A DNA stretch of 64,000 bases from Streptococcus mitis (GTDB taxonomy: Bacteria; Bacillota; Bacilli; Lactobacillales; Streptococcaceae). Location: contig NZ_CP047883.1 of assembly GCF_013305725.1 (NCBI RefSeq), positions 1,095,001-1,159,000 on the forward strand, read 5' to 3'. Of this stretch, positions 16,027-25,222 are shown one piece after another. Numbering within the stretch: position 1 is the first letter of the stretch; the number at the start of each line of letters is the position of its first letter. The translations under genes and the position numbers were made by a program. The notes under the pieces were generated by a model. That model had not been told where the DNA came from. It was given only the letters and a program-made list of their open reading frames with translations, and made no database searches.

Positions 16027-18159
16027 ATGATAATTTCAACTCTTAAGAAACTGACGATAAAGTCGTTTGATAATTATGATATTCCCGATGATTTTTTTAA
16101 ACGAAAAAATTTAGTATTTGGTCACAATGGTAGAGGAAAGAGTTCACTAGCCAGAGCGATTATTGATGAATATAGGTCTTTTCCAGAGACGTCTTCAGAT
16201 GGATACCGTTTTTTTAATAGAGACTATGTACGGGATAAGCTCTTATTGACAGACTCAAACAATGAATTAAAGGGCGTAAAGGCTTTTTTTGGTGAAAAAG
16301 ACACTGATATTCAAAATAAGATTATTAAACTAGAATCTGAAATCGTAGATACGATTCAGCTTAAAATGTCAATTAAGGAAGATAGTGATACTGTTAGACA
16401 GAAAATTAATGATATTCACGATTCTAAAAAAGGCAAAGCAAGGATATCTAAAAAGAACTCAAGTTTTACATTAAGACAAGTAATTTCTAGCTATGAAAAC
16501 GATTTGGAAGATGCCAAAAAAGTCAATCCCAATCTTACTAATATAAAAGATTTTTCAGGGGATAGCGAGTCCCTTGAAAAGGAATTAGAAAGGGTTCAGA
16601 ATATTGTTCTTCCTAATTTAGAAATTAAAGCTCTTTCATCAGAGGATTTGGAATTTTTGGATACTTGTTTATCAAAAAATTATAAGCTTGAAGATATTCC
16701 CAGCTTTAAAATTGTTAATTGGATAGAAGAGGGACTGAGTATACATCATCAAGATGAACATGAGTGTTTATTTTGTCATAGTCAGTTGAATATAGAGGAG
16801 ATTAAATTAAGAGTAGAAAAATATAAACGAAATCAGGTTCAAAAAGATACTCAACGACTGTCTCTCATACTCGAAAAGTTAAAAAATAATTTATCTCTCT
16901 TTAATGAAGCAAAAAATAGCACAAATTCTTTACGAATATTGGAAGTCTCTGAGGAAGAAATACATAACTACTATACTATAGAGAGTGAACAGGGACTCAT
17001 AGAAATTATTAATATTATTATTACAAAACTTTCTGATATGAATAATACTCATTCAGTAAATCTTGATAGTATAAAGAAATTTGAAAATCAGGTCAACAAA
17101 CTAGATCTCAATTTAAAGAATCTTCGTAGTTCTAAATTAAATAGAATTAATAGTGACCTATCTAATATAGAAACATTAACTAAGGGGGCTATTTATTTAG
17201 CTATAAAAGATACTGATATTTTACAGAGCATTAATTCTATAGAAAATTCTGAAAAGGAGTTAATATCTATCGAACGATCCAATAATATTAAACGACTTGA
17301 AATTGAAAATTTAAATAAAAGTTTATCTGAGTATAGCGATTTTGCGGAGTTTTTGAATGAAGTATTGAAAGATTTAGGGATTCAATTCTCTTTACAATTA
17401 CATGGTAAAAATTATTATCTTCAGCATAATTTTCACGATGTTGTTTTGTCAATAAATGATATTAGTGAGGGTGAAAAAAATCTATTAGCTTTGTTATTTT
17501 TTTATTTTGAGTTGTATTCTGATAAAGAACAATTACAAATAAAAGAAACAATTGAGTTAATTGTTGTTGATGACCCGATATCTAGTTTAGATGAATCGAA
17601 TAGATTTTATGTACTAGAAATTATAAAAAGGATTTTTGAAGAAGACCAACCACAAGTTTTTATCTTTACTCATTCTTGGAATGATTTCAGTAGCTTAGGC
17701 TACCGTTTGAATGATGAAAATGTTTATTCGTTATTTGAAGTGTACAAAAAAGAAACGAGCGAGGTTAGGAAAATTCATGAAAATTTACCTCCTTATAAAC
17801 TACTATTCAAAGAAATTATAGAGGTAAGTAGAAAAAATTATTCAGAAGAGCTTACTGAAGCCGAAAGATATCATACTGCTAATAGCATGAGAAGAGTTTT
17901 TGAAGAATTTTTATATTTTAAAAAGCCAAATCTATTACCTCAACGTAGTAATCATTCAGCAATTGAAGAATTTTATATGAAAGCAACTGGTGAACCACTT
18001 AGTAATAACTATCGCAGGAAATTAGGTGAGTTACTAAGTTTTATAAATGTGCTTTCGCACACGCCTTATCGTTCAGATGCTGTGATTGCGAATGCAAAAT
18101 TTTTGATGAATCTCATTCAGAAACTTGATAAAGTACATTATGATTCGATGATTTCTTAA
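16027..18159 (+). CDS. RloC/PrrC-like AAA_13 ATPase, putative anticodon nuclease, 710 aa
   Basis: This is an ABC/SMC-like ATPase: Walker A GHNGRGKS (residues 32-39), a long coiled-coil middle (about 95-430) containing CLFC (247-250), which could be a Rad50-like zinc hook, then signature ISEGEKN (about 478), Walker B ELIVVDDPISSLDE (about 511-524) and switch His in FIFTH. The last 130 residues have an R-x3-E motif (MRRVFEEFL) and a downstream His (NVLSHTP), the arrangement of the anticodon nuclease domain in PrrC and RloC. Those proteins cut tRNA on phage attack. AAA_13 proteins without nuclease function exist, so the activity is inferred. GGAGG precedes the ATG. Confidence 0.7.
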   Translation: MIISTLKKLTIKSFDNYDIPDDFFKRKNLVFGHNGRGKSSLARAIIDEYRSFPETSSDGYRFFNRDYVRDKLLLTDSNNELKGVKAFFGEKDTDIQNKIIKLESEIVDTIQLKMSIKEDSDTVRQKINDIHDSKKGKARISKKNSSFTLRQVISSYENDLEDAKKVNPNLTNIKDFSGDSESLEKELERVQNIVLPNLEIKALSSEDLEFLDTCLSKNYKLEDIPSFKIVNWIEEGLSIHHQDEHECLFCHSQLNIEEIKLRVEKYKRNQVQKDTQRLSLILEKLKNNLSLFNEAKNSTNSLRILEVSEEEIHNYYTIESEQGLIEIINIIITKLSDMNNTHSVNLDSIKKFENQVNKLDLNLKNLRSSKLNRINSDLSNIETLTKGAIYLAIKDTDILQSINSIENSEKELISIERSNNIKRLEIENLNKSLSEYSDFAEFLNEVLKDLGIQFSLQLHGKNYYLQHNFHDVVLSINDISEGEKNLLALLFFYFELYSDKEQLQIKETIELIVVDDPISSLDESNRFYVLEIIKRIFEEDQPQVFIFTHSWNDFSSLGYRLNDENVYSLFEVYKKETSEVRKIHENLPPYKLLFKEIIEVSRKNYSEELTEAERYHTANSMRRVFEEFLYFKKPNLLPQRSNHSAIEEFYMKATGEPLSNNYRRKLGELLSFINVLSHTPYRSDAVIANAKFLMNLIQKLDKVHYDSMIS

Positions 18160-18207
18160 AAAATATAATTAATAAAATGAAAGAAAAAGAAGGATAGGAA
18201 GTAAGTT

Positions 18208-18495
18208 ATGAAATTACAAGAAGTAAGAAATATGTTAGGGAATGATTTTGAAGCCATTATTTCTGAGTTTGAAAGAGAAGGAATTGTATTTGAGTCTCAA
18301 TTCAGCTCTCTATATTCGATGTTTTGCAAGAAGTACACATATCAATTAGTTAAATTATTGGAGAAAGAAACTCAATTAGAAGTATCCTATGGCTATGCAG
18401 TTCCATATTTCTACTATTTCGATACTAATAGATTTGACCGTTCTGAGGCTACCAGAATTGCTATAAAGTATCAAATAGATAAAGGAAATATGTAA
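18208..18495 (+). CDS. Hypothetical protein next to the RloC-like gene, 95 aa
   Basis: A soluble acidic protein (MKLQEVRNMLGNDFEAIISE) with a Tyr/Phe-rich centre (SYGYAVPYFYYFDTNRFD). The GGATAGGAAG ribosome site is good. It follows the RloC-like gene by 48 bp on the same strand and is closed by a terminator, so the two form a small operon. It could be a partner or inhibitor of the ATPase, but no family is recognised. Confidence 0.6.
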   Translation: MKLQEVRNMLGNDFEAIISEFEREGIVFESQFSSLYSMFCKKYTYQLVKLLEKETQLEVSYGYAVPYFYYFDTNRFDRSEATRIAIKYQIDKGNM

Positions 18496-18537
18496 TAAAA
18501 TAGTTTTTGGAACGGTTAATAAGATTTTCACATATAT

Positions 18538-18567
18538 AAGAATGTTGATTTGTCAGCATTCTTTTTT
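18538..18567 (+). terminator. Terminator after the RloC-like operon
   Basis: AAGAATG and CATTCTT arms with inner TTGA/TCAG pairing and a TTTTTT tail. Confidence 0.75.
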
Positions 18568-18613
18568 ATTTCAAATGTATTCTCGGAATTAGAACATGGG
18601 GGTTATTAAACTC

Positions 18614-18665
18614 TTGATTTTTTCAGCAAGCTATGGTATTCTTTTGTTAGTTAATAAACTTACAA
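18614..18665 (+). promoter_or_regulatory. Promoter and pseudo-palindromic operator of the UV-response operon
   Basis: -35 TTGATT (18,614-18,619), 17-bp spacer, extended -10 TGGTATTCT (hexamer 18,637-18,642). Just downstream lies a 22-bp near-palindrome with half sites TTGTTAGTT and AACTTACAA (18,644-18,665). It covers the transcription start, a natural place for the S24-type repressor encoded next to bind and autoregulate. Confidence 0.55.
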
Positions 18666-18677
18666 AAAGGAGAACAA

Positions 18678-19361
18678 ATGTTTTCACCTACTAAATTAAA
18701 AGAAAAAAGAGAAAGTCAAGGATTATCGCAATCACAACTTGCATCCAGTTTGGGAATCAGTAGAGCCTCATACTTTAATTGGGAATCAGGTAAAACAAAA
18801 CCGAATCAAAATAATCTAAGTAAGTTGAGCCAGATTTTAACTGTCGACCCTTGCTATTTTGAATCAGAGTATGAAATAGTTGAAACTTATCTCAAGCTAA
18901 CGGAAAAGAATCAAAAAGCGACACTTCATTATGCTACAGAATTGTTGAACAAACAGAATGCGAAGGTTGTAGACATTCCTGAGCGTTTTGCTTATAAGGT
19001 CTACGAAAAATTATCAGCTGGTACAGGAACAGCTTATTTTGATGATGGTAATTACGATACAGTTTACTTTAATCACCAATTTGATTATGACTTTGCATCA
19101 TGGGTGTTTGGTAATTCGATGGAACCAACATATGAAAATGGTTCTGTAGCCCTTATTAAGCAAACAGGATTTGATTATGATGGAGCTATCTATGCCATAG
19201 ATTGGGATGGTCAAACCTATATCAAGAAAGTGTATCGTGAAGAAAATGGGCTACGTTTAGTTTCACTCAATCGGAACTATTCAGATAAGTTTGCGCCTTA
19301 TGATGAGAATCCTCGTATCATAGGGAAAATCGTTGGAAACTTTATGCCTTTAGAGGACTGA
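18678..19361 (+). CDS. LexA/CI-like repressor with S24 autopeptidase domain, 227 aa
   Basis: The N-terminal XRE helix-turn-helix (residues about 5-60; LSQSQLASSLGISRASYFNW) is joined to an S24/LexA-type domain. The likely self-cleavage site is in LSAGTG (Ala-Gly, about residue 112), with catalytic Ser in GNSMEPTY (about 149) and catalytic Lys in TYIKKVYRE. Such repressors (HdiR/ImmR type) are cleaved after DNA damage and then derepress the adjacent error-prone polymerase gene, here 2 bp downstream. GGAGAAC precedes the ATG. Members of this pair are typical of Tn5252-type ICEs. Confidence 0.85.
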   Translation: MFSPTKLKEKRESQGLSQSQLASSLGISRASYFNWESGKTKPNQNNLSKLSQILTVDPCYFESEYEIVETYLKLTEKNQKATLHYATELLNKQNAKVVDIPERFAYKVYEKLSAGTGTAYFDDGNYDTVYFNHQFDYDFASWVFGNSMEPTYENGSVALIKQTGFDYDGAIYAIDWDGQTYIKKVYREENGLRLVSLNRNYSDKFAPYDENPRIIGKIVGNFMPLED

Positions 19362-19363
19362 GT

Positions 19364-20779
19364 ATGACTTGGTTTGATTATAGTCTCGAACCTAAAAGCG
19401 ATATTGCCTTTATTGATATGAAATCTTTTTACGCAAGTGTAGAGTGTGTCGATAGAGGCTTACACCCGCTTAAGACTTCACTTTGTGTTATGAGTCGAGC
19501 AGATAATTCTGCTGGGTTAATCCTTGCTTCCTCTCCTATGTTTAAGAAGGTATTTGGGAAATCAAATGTTAGACGTTCCTATGATTTACCATTTGATGTA
19601 AAGACTAGAAAGTTCTCTTACTATAATGCTAGAAAACAAGGTTTGCCGACAACGATAGACTATGTCCGTTATATAGAGGACTGGGCAAAATCAACAGTGA
19701 TTGTTCCTCCGAGAATGGATACTTATATTGCAGTCAATATGGAGATTCAAAAAATCTTTCAAGATTTTGCAGCACCAGACGATATTTATCCCTACTCAAT
19801 TGATGAAGGATTTATCGATTTAACCAGTTCATTAAATTATTTTGTGCCTGATAAAAGTATTAGTCGAAAAGATAAGTTAGACATTATCTCAGCTGCTATT
19901 CAAAAAAAGATTTGGAGAAAAACAGGAATCTATTCAACGGTAGGTATGTCTAATGCCAATCCCTTATTAGCTAAGTTAGCACTAGATAATGAAGCTAAAA
20001 AGACTCCGACAATGAGAGCCAATTGGTCCTATGAAGATGTTGAAAAGAAAGTATGGTCTATCCCTAAAATGACAGATTTCTGGGGAATTGGGAATCGTAT
20101 GGAGAAGAGATTACATAGTTTAGGAATCTTTTCGATTAAAGAATTGGCACAAGCTAATCCTGACTTGATTAAAAAAGAGCTTGGTATCATGGGCTTAGAG
20201 TTATGGTTTCATGCTAATGGGATTGATGAAAGTAATGTTCATAAACCTTATAAGCCAAAGTCAAAAGGGATAGGGAACTCTCAAGTTTTACCTAGAGATT
20301 ATGTCAAACCAAGAGATATTGAGATCATACTTCGTGAGATGGCAGAACAAGTTGCGGTTAGATTGAGAAGAGCTGGTAAGAAAGCAACTGTAGTTTCTAT
20401 ACACTTAGGGTATTCTAAAGTGGAACAGAAACGATCTATTCATACTCAAATGAAGATTGAACCAACCAATCAAACAGCACTACTGACAAACTATGTTTTA
20501 AAGTTATTTCACACTAAATATACTTCAGGAGCTATCAGAAGTGTTGCCGTGAGCTATTCAGGTTTAGTAGATGATTCATTTGGATTGATTTCATTATTTG
20601 ATGATGTTGAGAAAATAGAAAAAGAAGAAAGGCTCCAGTCCGCAATCGATGCTATTCGAACAGAATTTGGTTTTACTTCACTATTGAAAGGGAATGCCCT
20701 GGATCAAGCTTCTAGAACAATCGCAAGAAGTAAACTCATTGGTGGTCATTCAGCTGGAGGATTAGATGGACTAAAATGA
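19364..20779 (+). CDS. uvrX: UvrX/UmuC-like Y-family DNA polymerase, 471 aa
   Basis: Y-family translesion polymerase. DIAFIDMKSFYASVECVDRG (about residues 12-31) holds the first catalytic Asp and the steric-gate region, YSIDEGFIDLTSS (about 143-155) holds the catalytic Asp-Glu, and the helix-hairpin-helix MTDFWGIGNRMEKRL lies at about 235-249. The little-finger domain is complete. Length and neighbours match the UV-resistance gene first described on Tn5252 and related plasmid genes. It starts 2 bp after the repressor stop and overlaps the next gene by 4 bases, so it is expressed from the repressor's operon on DNA damage. Confidence 0.88.
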   Translation: MTWFDYSLEPKSDIAFIDMKSFYASVECVDRGLHPLKTSLCVMSRADNSAGLILASSPMFKKVFGKSNVRRSYDLPFDVKTRKFSYYNARKQGLPTTIDYVRYIEDWAKSTVIVPPRMDTYIAVNMEIQKIFQDFAAPDDIYPYSIDEGFIDLTSSLNYFVPDKSISRKDKLDIISAAIQKKIWRKTGIYSTVGMSNANPLLAKLALDNEAKKTPTMRANWSYEDVEKKVWSIPKMTDFWGIGNRMEKRLHSLGIFSIKELAQANPDLIKKELGIMGLELWFHANGIDESNVHKPYKPKSKGIGNSQVLPRDYVKPRDIEIILREMAEQVAVRLRRAGKKATVVSIHLGYSKVEQKRSIHTQMKIEPTNQTALLTNYVLKLFHTKYTSGAIRSVAVSYSGLVDDSFGLISLFDDVEKIEKEERLQSAIDAIRTEFGFTSLLKGNALDQASRTIARSKLIGGHSAGGLDGLK

Positions 20780-21141
20780 TGAATCGTTCTTATTTACCTT
20801 TTTTGTCTGCAAGAGAGTATCAAGACCGTGGGATGGCTAAGTGGATGGGATTCTTTTTATCAGAACATTCCAGTTCTCTTTGGGAAGAAAAAAATAGAGA
20901 AGATATCTCCATTTCCCTATCAATGGAAGAGAAAGTTCTATTTGTTCGTCAACTTTATACGAATGTATTCCCAGCAACTTTTGTTTGTAAGCTCTCAAAT
21001 AGAAGAAAAGTAGTATCGGGTATTGTTAAAGAGATTGGGAGAGAGTCTATATCCATTAAATCAGACTCTGGTTTTCTTCGATTAAGATGGGAAGATATAC
21101 TCGATATCCAGATAGAAGGGGTGGATTTATATGAATCGTAA
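20776..21141 (+). CDS. YolD-like protein, 121 aa
   Basis: The sequence REYQDRGMAKWMGFFLSEHS (residues about 13-32) is the diagnostic YolD pattern (rGm-KW-gFfLSEH). YolD-like proteins sit next to Y-family polymerases in Firmicutes and are proposed to be their UmuD-like partners. The second half (SGIVKEIGRESISIKSDSGF) looks like a small beta barrel. It overlaps uvrX by 4 bases (ATGA) and the next gene by 11 bases. Confidence 0.8.
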   Translation: MMNRSYLPFLSAREYQDRGMAKWMGFFLSEHSSSLWEEKNREDISISLSMEEKVLFVRQLYTNVFPATFVCKLSNRRKVVSGIVKEIGRESISIKSDSGFLRLRWEDILDIQIEGVDLYES

Positions 21142-21421
21142 AGAATTATATGACGATAAATTGCAGCTGGATTATTTTTCAGATTCTTATTTACAGTTTG
21201 AGTCAGATTTTTACAAGTATTCAGCTTTAGATATACCATTAACATTTATCACTGATGATATTTTACGCACAATGGCTATGTCTCAAAAACATTATTTTAA
21301 ACTTAACAAAAGTAAATCTTTAGACGGTCGTGACCATTACTTTGTTTTTTCTATCAAGATGAACAAAGACAGTAGTGGTATTAGACAGTATGAATATCAG
21401 AGACATTGTTTTAATTTGTAA
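21131..21421 (+). CDS. DUF5960-like protein, 96 aa
   Basis: A small soluble, Tyr/Asp/Phe-rich protein (MNRKELYDDKLQLDYFSDSY) recognised as the DUF5960 type that follows uvrX genes in streptococcal ICEs. The start lies inside the previous gene, with AAGGGG about 9 bp upstream. It ends at a terminator, closing the SOS-like operon. The function is unknown. Confidence 0.75.
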   Translation: MNRKELYDDKLQLDYFSDSYLQFESDFYKYSALDIPLTFITDDILRTMAMSQKHYFKLNKSKSLDGRDHYFVFSIKMNKDSSGIRQYEYQRHCFNL

Positions 21422-21442
21422 GAGTCCGACAGGGCTCTTTTT
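21418..21442 (+). terminator. Terminator of the UV-response operon
   Basis: AGAGTCC and GGGCTCT arms with a short loop and a TTTTT tail. Confidence 0.75.
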
Positions 21443-21499
21443 CTGTGATAATTTTATCAAAAAGTATTTGTTATACTTTTTTTAATTTAGATTTATCTT

Positions 21500-21715
21500 A
21501 GGGGTTTGGGGGCGGAGCCACCAAGTTATCTTATCGTTGGCTGTCAAAACTGGAAGGTTTTGATCGGTTGACGATATGATTTTTGGGATATTGTGGACAC
21601 AATATCTGAGCTCGCAAAGACCGAACAAGAAGCGAGTGAGGTCTTTAGGAAGCGTAATGACAATGTGAGGTAGACTGACACTGTCAGACAAGTAGAATAT
21701 TGAAGGGATATCAGA
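21500..21715. other. Probable ICE origin of transfer (oriT)
   Basis: This 290-bp non-coding gap lies directly before the MobC-like and relaxase genes and is packed with inverted repeats. They are CAAAAC/GTTTTG (21,545-21,562), a perfect 20-bp GATATTGTG-GA-CACAATATC (21,587-21,606), nested CTCGC/GCGAG and AAAGACC/GGTCTTT (21,611-21,646) and CTGACA-C-TGTCAG (21,675-21,687). It also has an unusually G-rich block GGGGTTTGGGGGCGGAGCC (21,511 onwards). Position and structure fit an oriT with accessory-protein binding sites. The nick position cannot be read directly. Confidence 0.6.
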
Positions 21716-22075
21716 ATGGGACAAGAAATTAAGTCAATCCGAAAGCAATTTAGAATTACGAGACAAGAAGAAAAACAGATAAAAGAAATGATGAGGGAAC
21801 AAAAAGTGGATAGTTTCTCAGAATTTCTTCGTCAAAATTTATTGAAAAAGAATTATCAGGATAGAATTTTTGAAAGTTGGTTCTCCCTTTGGCAGTCTCA
21901 AAAGTTTGAACAGATTAGTCGAGATGTGTATGAAGTTCTGGTTGTCGCAAGAGAAAATCATCAAGTGACTCAAGAGCACGTCTCAATCTTATTGACTTGC
22001 GTTCAAGAATTGATTGCAGAAGTGAATCAAGTGCAGCCACTCAGTCGTGAGTTCCGTGAAAAATATATGGGTTAG
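21716..22075 (+). CDS. Relaxosome accessory protein (ribbon-helix-helix-like), 119 aa
   Basis: The N-terminus (RKQFRITRQEEKQIKEMMRE, then VDSFSEFLRQNLL) has the strand-helix-helix pattern of MobC/ribbon-helix-helix DNA-binding proteins. The rest is helical. The start follows a GAAGGGATATC site and lies immediately right of the putative oriT. It is 9 bp before a second MobC-like gene. It probably binds oriT and helps the relaxase open the strands. Confidence 0.7.
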   Translation: MGQEIKSIRKQFRITRQEEKQIKEMMREQKVDSFSEFLRQNLLKKNYQDRIFESWFSLWQSQKFEQISRDVYEVLVVARENHQVTQEHVSILLTCVQELIAEVNQVQPLSREFREKYMG

Positions 22076-22084
22076 GAGGATGTA

Positions 22085-22450
22085 ATGGTTTATCGCTATC
22101 GTACCAATCTCAAAAAAGTATTTCTAACTGATCCAGAATTACACCAATTGAATGAACGGATTGCTAAGAGCAATTGTCAAAATTTCTCAGTCTATGCCAG
22201 AAAAGTGTTACTTAATCCTAATATGGCTTTTGTCACAATTAACACGGATACCTATGAACAGTTAGTGTTTGAATTGAGACGGATTGGAAATAACATCAAT
22301 CAGATTGCGCGTGCGATTAATCAAAGCCATCTGATTTCTCAGGACCAATTACAAGAATTGAGTAAAGGAGTCGGAGAGTTAATTAAGGAAGTGGACAAAG
22401 AATTTCAAGTGGAGGTGAAAAGACTGAAGGAGTTTCATGGTAGTTACTAA
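22085..22450 (+). CDS. mobC: MobC-like mobilisation protein, 121 aa
   Basis: FELRRIGNNINQIARAINQS (about residues 61-80) is the classic MobC signature, where the conserved RRIGNNINQIAR helix contacts the relaxase or DNA. A ribbon-helix-helix-type N-terminus (LKKVFLTDPELHQLNERIAK) precedes it. AGGAGG is placed correctly before the ATG. It overlaps the relaxase gene by 14 bp, so the relaxase is translated by coupling. Confidence 0.85.
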   Translation: MVYRYRTNLKKVFLTDPELHQLNERIAKSNCQNFSVYARKVLLNPNMAFVTINTDTYEQLVFELRRIGNNINQIARAINQSHLISQDQLQELSKGVGELIKEVDKEFQVEVKRLKEFHGSY

Positions 22451-24299
22451 ACATTTTGCGACACATGGTAAAAAATATCGTAGGCGTTTGATTAAGTATA
22501 TCCTCAATCCCGATAAAACAGATGATTTGAAATTGGTATCTGATTTTGGAATGAGCAATTACTTGGACTTCCCTAGTCATGCAGAAATGGTAGAGATGTA
22601 CAATGTCAACTTCATCAATAATGATAAGTTGTACGAATCCAGAAACGACCGACAAGAAAAACACCAACAAACTATTCATGCCCATCATCTCATCCAATCA
22701 TTTTCTCCTGAAGATAATCTGACACCTGAAGAAATTAACCGAATTGGTTATGAGACCATGATGGAATTGACAGGAGGTCGTTTTAAGTTTATCGTAGCAA
22801 CCCACACAGACAAAGATCATGTTCATAATCACATCCTAATCAACTCTATTGACCGCAATTCAGATAAAAAGTTGATATGGAACTATGCCTTGGAACGAAA
22901 TCTCCGTATGATTTCTGACCGTATTTCTAAAGTGGCTGGTGCAAAAATTATTGAGAAACGTTATTCCTATCGAGATTATAAAAAATATAGGGAATCTAGT
23001 CATAAGTTTGAATTGAAACAACGTCTTTATTTTTTGCTGCAGCAATCTAAATCGTTTGATGATTTTTTAGAGAAAGCAAAGCAGTTGCATGTTCAGATTG
23101 ATTTTAGTCAAAAGCATAGTCGATTCATGATGACGGATCGAGCAATGACAAAACCAATTCGAGGACGCCAACTCAGCAAACGAGATCTATATGATGAAGA
23201 ATTTTTTAGAACGCATTTTACTAAGCAAGAGATTGAAAGTCGTTTAGAATTTTTGTTGAACCGTGTCAATTCTTTAGAAGATTTAATAACAAAAGCAAAA
23301 GAATTGAATCTAACCATTGATTTAAAACAAAAAAATGTAACTTTTATCCTGGAAGAAGATAATCAAAAGATAAGTTTGGGTCATCAAAAAATAAGTGATA
23401 AGAAATTATATGATGTCAAATTTTTTCAAGATTATTTTAAAAATAAGGAAGTCATTGCTTCAGAAGGATTAGAGAATTTACAGGAACAGTACCATGCTTT
23501 CCAAGAAGAACGAGATAAGGATAAAGTATCCACTGAAGAGATTGAGGAAGCCTTTGAGACATTTAAGGAAAAACGAGATACCGTTCGTGAATTTGAAGTG
23601 GAACTTGCAGAGAACCAAATAGAGAAGCTAGTTGATGAGGGCATTTATATCAAAGTGTCTTTTGGTATTAAGCAGAGTGGTCTCATTTTCATTCCAAATT
23701 ATCAATTAGATATTCTGGAAGAAGAGAATCAAACAAAATATAAAATCTTTATACGTGAGACAACCTCATACTTTGTATATAACAAAGAACATTCGGATAA
23801 GAATCAGTATGTCAAAGGACGAACATTGATAAGACAGCTAACCAACGATGGTCGAGTAATACCATACAGAAGACCTACAGTTAAGAGTCTACAGGAAAAG
23901 ATTACTGAGATTAACCTCTTCATTGAATTAACTGAAGCAGATAAGAAATACCAAGACATTAAAGACGAGTTAGTAAAAGAAATAGCAGAGATAGATATAA
24001 AACTAAATCAAATTAATGAAAAAATCGCCAACTTAAATAAGATGGCGGAAGTGCTTATCAATTTGAAGAGTGAGGATGTGAGCAGTCGAAAGCTTGCAAG
24101 ATATGACTTTTCAAAATTAAATTTGCCAGAATCAATTACAGTAGAACAAGTAAGCGAAGAAATAAGAGCGTTTCAAGAGGAGCTAGATCATTATCTTTAT
24201 GAGTATGAGAGCTTAATAAAAAATTTAGAAATGTTTGTAAAAGTACTGAATGATAAGGATTTTGATAAAAAATTTAGTATAGAAATACTATTGGAATAA
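22437..24299 (+). CDS. Relaxase (MOBP type, Tn5252-like), 620 aa
   Basis: The N-terminal 260 residues form the relaxase domain. The metal-binding histidine motif is ATHTDKDHVHNHILIN (about residues 121-136), and the start TKHFATHGKKYRRRLIKYIL is typical of the Tn5252 ORF4 type. It nicks one strand at oriT, stays attached to the 5' end and pilots it to the recipient. The central part (about 215-350) contains two diverged copies of a unit (FLLQQSKSFDDFLEKAKQLH and FLLNRVNSLEDLITKAKELN). The C-terminal 200 residues are coiled coil. The protein is complete. Confidence 0.9.
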   Translation: MVVTKHFATHGKKYRRRLIKYILNPDKTDDLKLVSDFGMSNYLDFPSHAEMVEMYNVNFINNDKLYESRNDRQEKHQQTIHAHHLIQSFSPEDNLTPEEINRIGYETMMELTGGRFKFIVATHTDKDHVHNHILINSIDRNSDKKLIWNYALERNLRMISDRISKVAGAKIIEKRYSYRDYKKYRESSHKFELKQRLYFLLQQSKSFDDFLEKAKQLHVQIDFSQKHSRFMMTDRAMTKPIRGRQLSKRDLYDEEFFRTHFTKQEIESRLEFLLNRVNSLEDLITKAKELNLTIDLKQKNVTFILEEDNQKISLGHQKISDKKLYDVKFFQDYFKNKEVIASEGLENLQEQYHAFQEERDKDKVSTEEIEEAFETFKEKRDTVREFEVELAENQIEKLVDEGIYIKVSFGIKQSGLIFIPNYQLDILEEENQTKYKIFIRETTSYFVYNKEHSDKNQYVKGRTLIRQLTNDGRVIPYRRPTVKSLQEKITEINLFIELTEADKKYQDIKDELVKEIAEIDIKLNQINEKIANLNKMAEVLINLKSEDVSSRKLARYDFSKLNLPESITVEQVSEEIRAFQEELDHYLYEYESLIKNLEMFVKVLNDKDFDKKFSIEILLE

Positions 24300-24342
24300 C
24301 AAGAACTAATCCTATGGCGGTTAAAGATTAACTATCTTTATG

Positions 24343-25200
24343 CTATTGATTAATATATTTGTCATAGTGCTCTTGGTACTGTGCTTTTATATTATGTTCT
24401 CCTAGAATTTCAAATACTTGAAGTGCTTGTTTCATCTTTTCGATTCCGTTCACAGGATTGCACTTAAATTCAAAGTATCCACATGTATATAAGAAGACGG
24501 TTTGTTCATAATAGTTTAATTCATTATTTAGTAATTTTTTTATTTCTTTGATTAGAAAACTACAATTTTGAAATTCTTCTTTATCAATACTAACAATTAG
24601 GCAATTGATTGCCAATTGTGTAACAAGCCGTTTATTTGTCTTATTTAATGTTGAATAGAGATAATTTTTTAACATTTCTATAGTTAATAGGAAGTAGGAG
24701 TTATAATTAATTGTTCTTACACAGTTACCTAATAGGATAATTTCATAGTAACCCCAGTTTTCAACTTTAAAAAGATAATCTGTAAGCTGTAATAACTCCT
24801 CGTCCGAGGGGAGAAAATTTTTATTTGTGGTATAGAGAATCGATTTTACCATTGTCTTTTCATAAGGACCCAAGTTAAAACTTGAAGAGTTTGATAGTAA
24901 TTCAATAATACTAGCAAAATTTTTTGAGGAGTAGTGTTTTCGAATATATTGCACTAAGTTAGCGAATGATCCAGTTTTAGTAGAATTATTGTCATGAAGA
25001 ATAATAAATTCATCCAAAGTTATATGTAATTTATCTAAAATATTGATTAGTCTAATACAAGAGATTTCTGATTCTCCACGTTCAAATCTAGAGATTTGAG
25101 ATTTAGATAAATTACTATCAGCAATTGAACTTAAACTTATTTTCTTCCCTTTTCGAATTTTTCTGAGTGTTATACCAAGTTTTGATTTCATTTTTCCCAT
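24343..25200 (-). CDS. rgg: Rgg-family transcriptional regulator, divergent from shp
   Basis: 285 aa (or 282 if the second ATG at 25,191 is used). The N-terminal XRE helix-turn-helix ([35 protein letters not shown]) is followed by a long helical repeat domain with the Rgg/GadR/MutR pattern ([10 protein letters not shown], Ser/Tyr-rich helices), which binds an imported peptide pheromone. Divergent transcription from a short hydrophobic peptide gene 69 bp away is the standard Rgg2/Rgg3 layout. It is therefore the likely receptor of the DIIIIVGG pheromone and a controller of the downstream peptide cluster. Whether it activates or represses cannot be told. Confidence 0.8.
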   Translation of the reverse strand: MGKMKSKLGITLRKIRKGKKISLSSIADSNLSKSQISRFERGESEISCIRLINILDKLHITLDEFIILHDNNSTKTGSFANLVQYIRKHYSSKNFASIIELLSNSSSFNLGPYEKTMVKSILYTTNKNFLPSDEELLQLTDYLFKVENWGYYEIILLGNCVRTINYNSYFLLTIEMLKNYLYSTLNKTNKRLVTQLAINCLIVSIDKEEFQNCSFLIKEIKKLLNNELNYYEQTVFLYTCGYFEFKCNPVNGIEKMKQALQVFEILGEHNIKAQYQEHYDKYINQ

Positions 25201-25222
25201 ATTCCCAACAAAATTACAAGGA

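Noticed and set aside
16027..18159. Rad50/SbcC identity for the 710-aa ATPase
   Set aside because: Too short, no SbcD partner, and the C-terminal R-x3-E region fits AAA_13/RloC-type proteins better.
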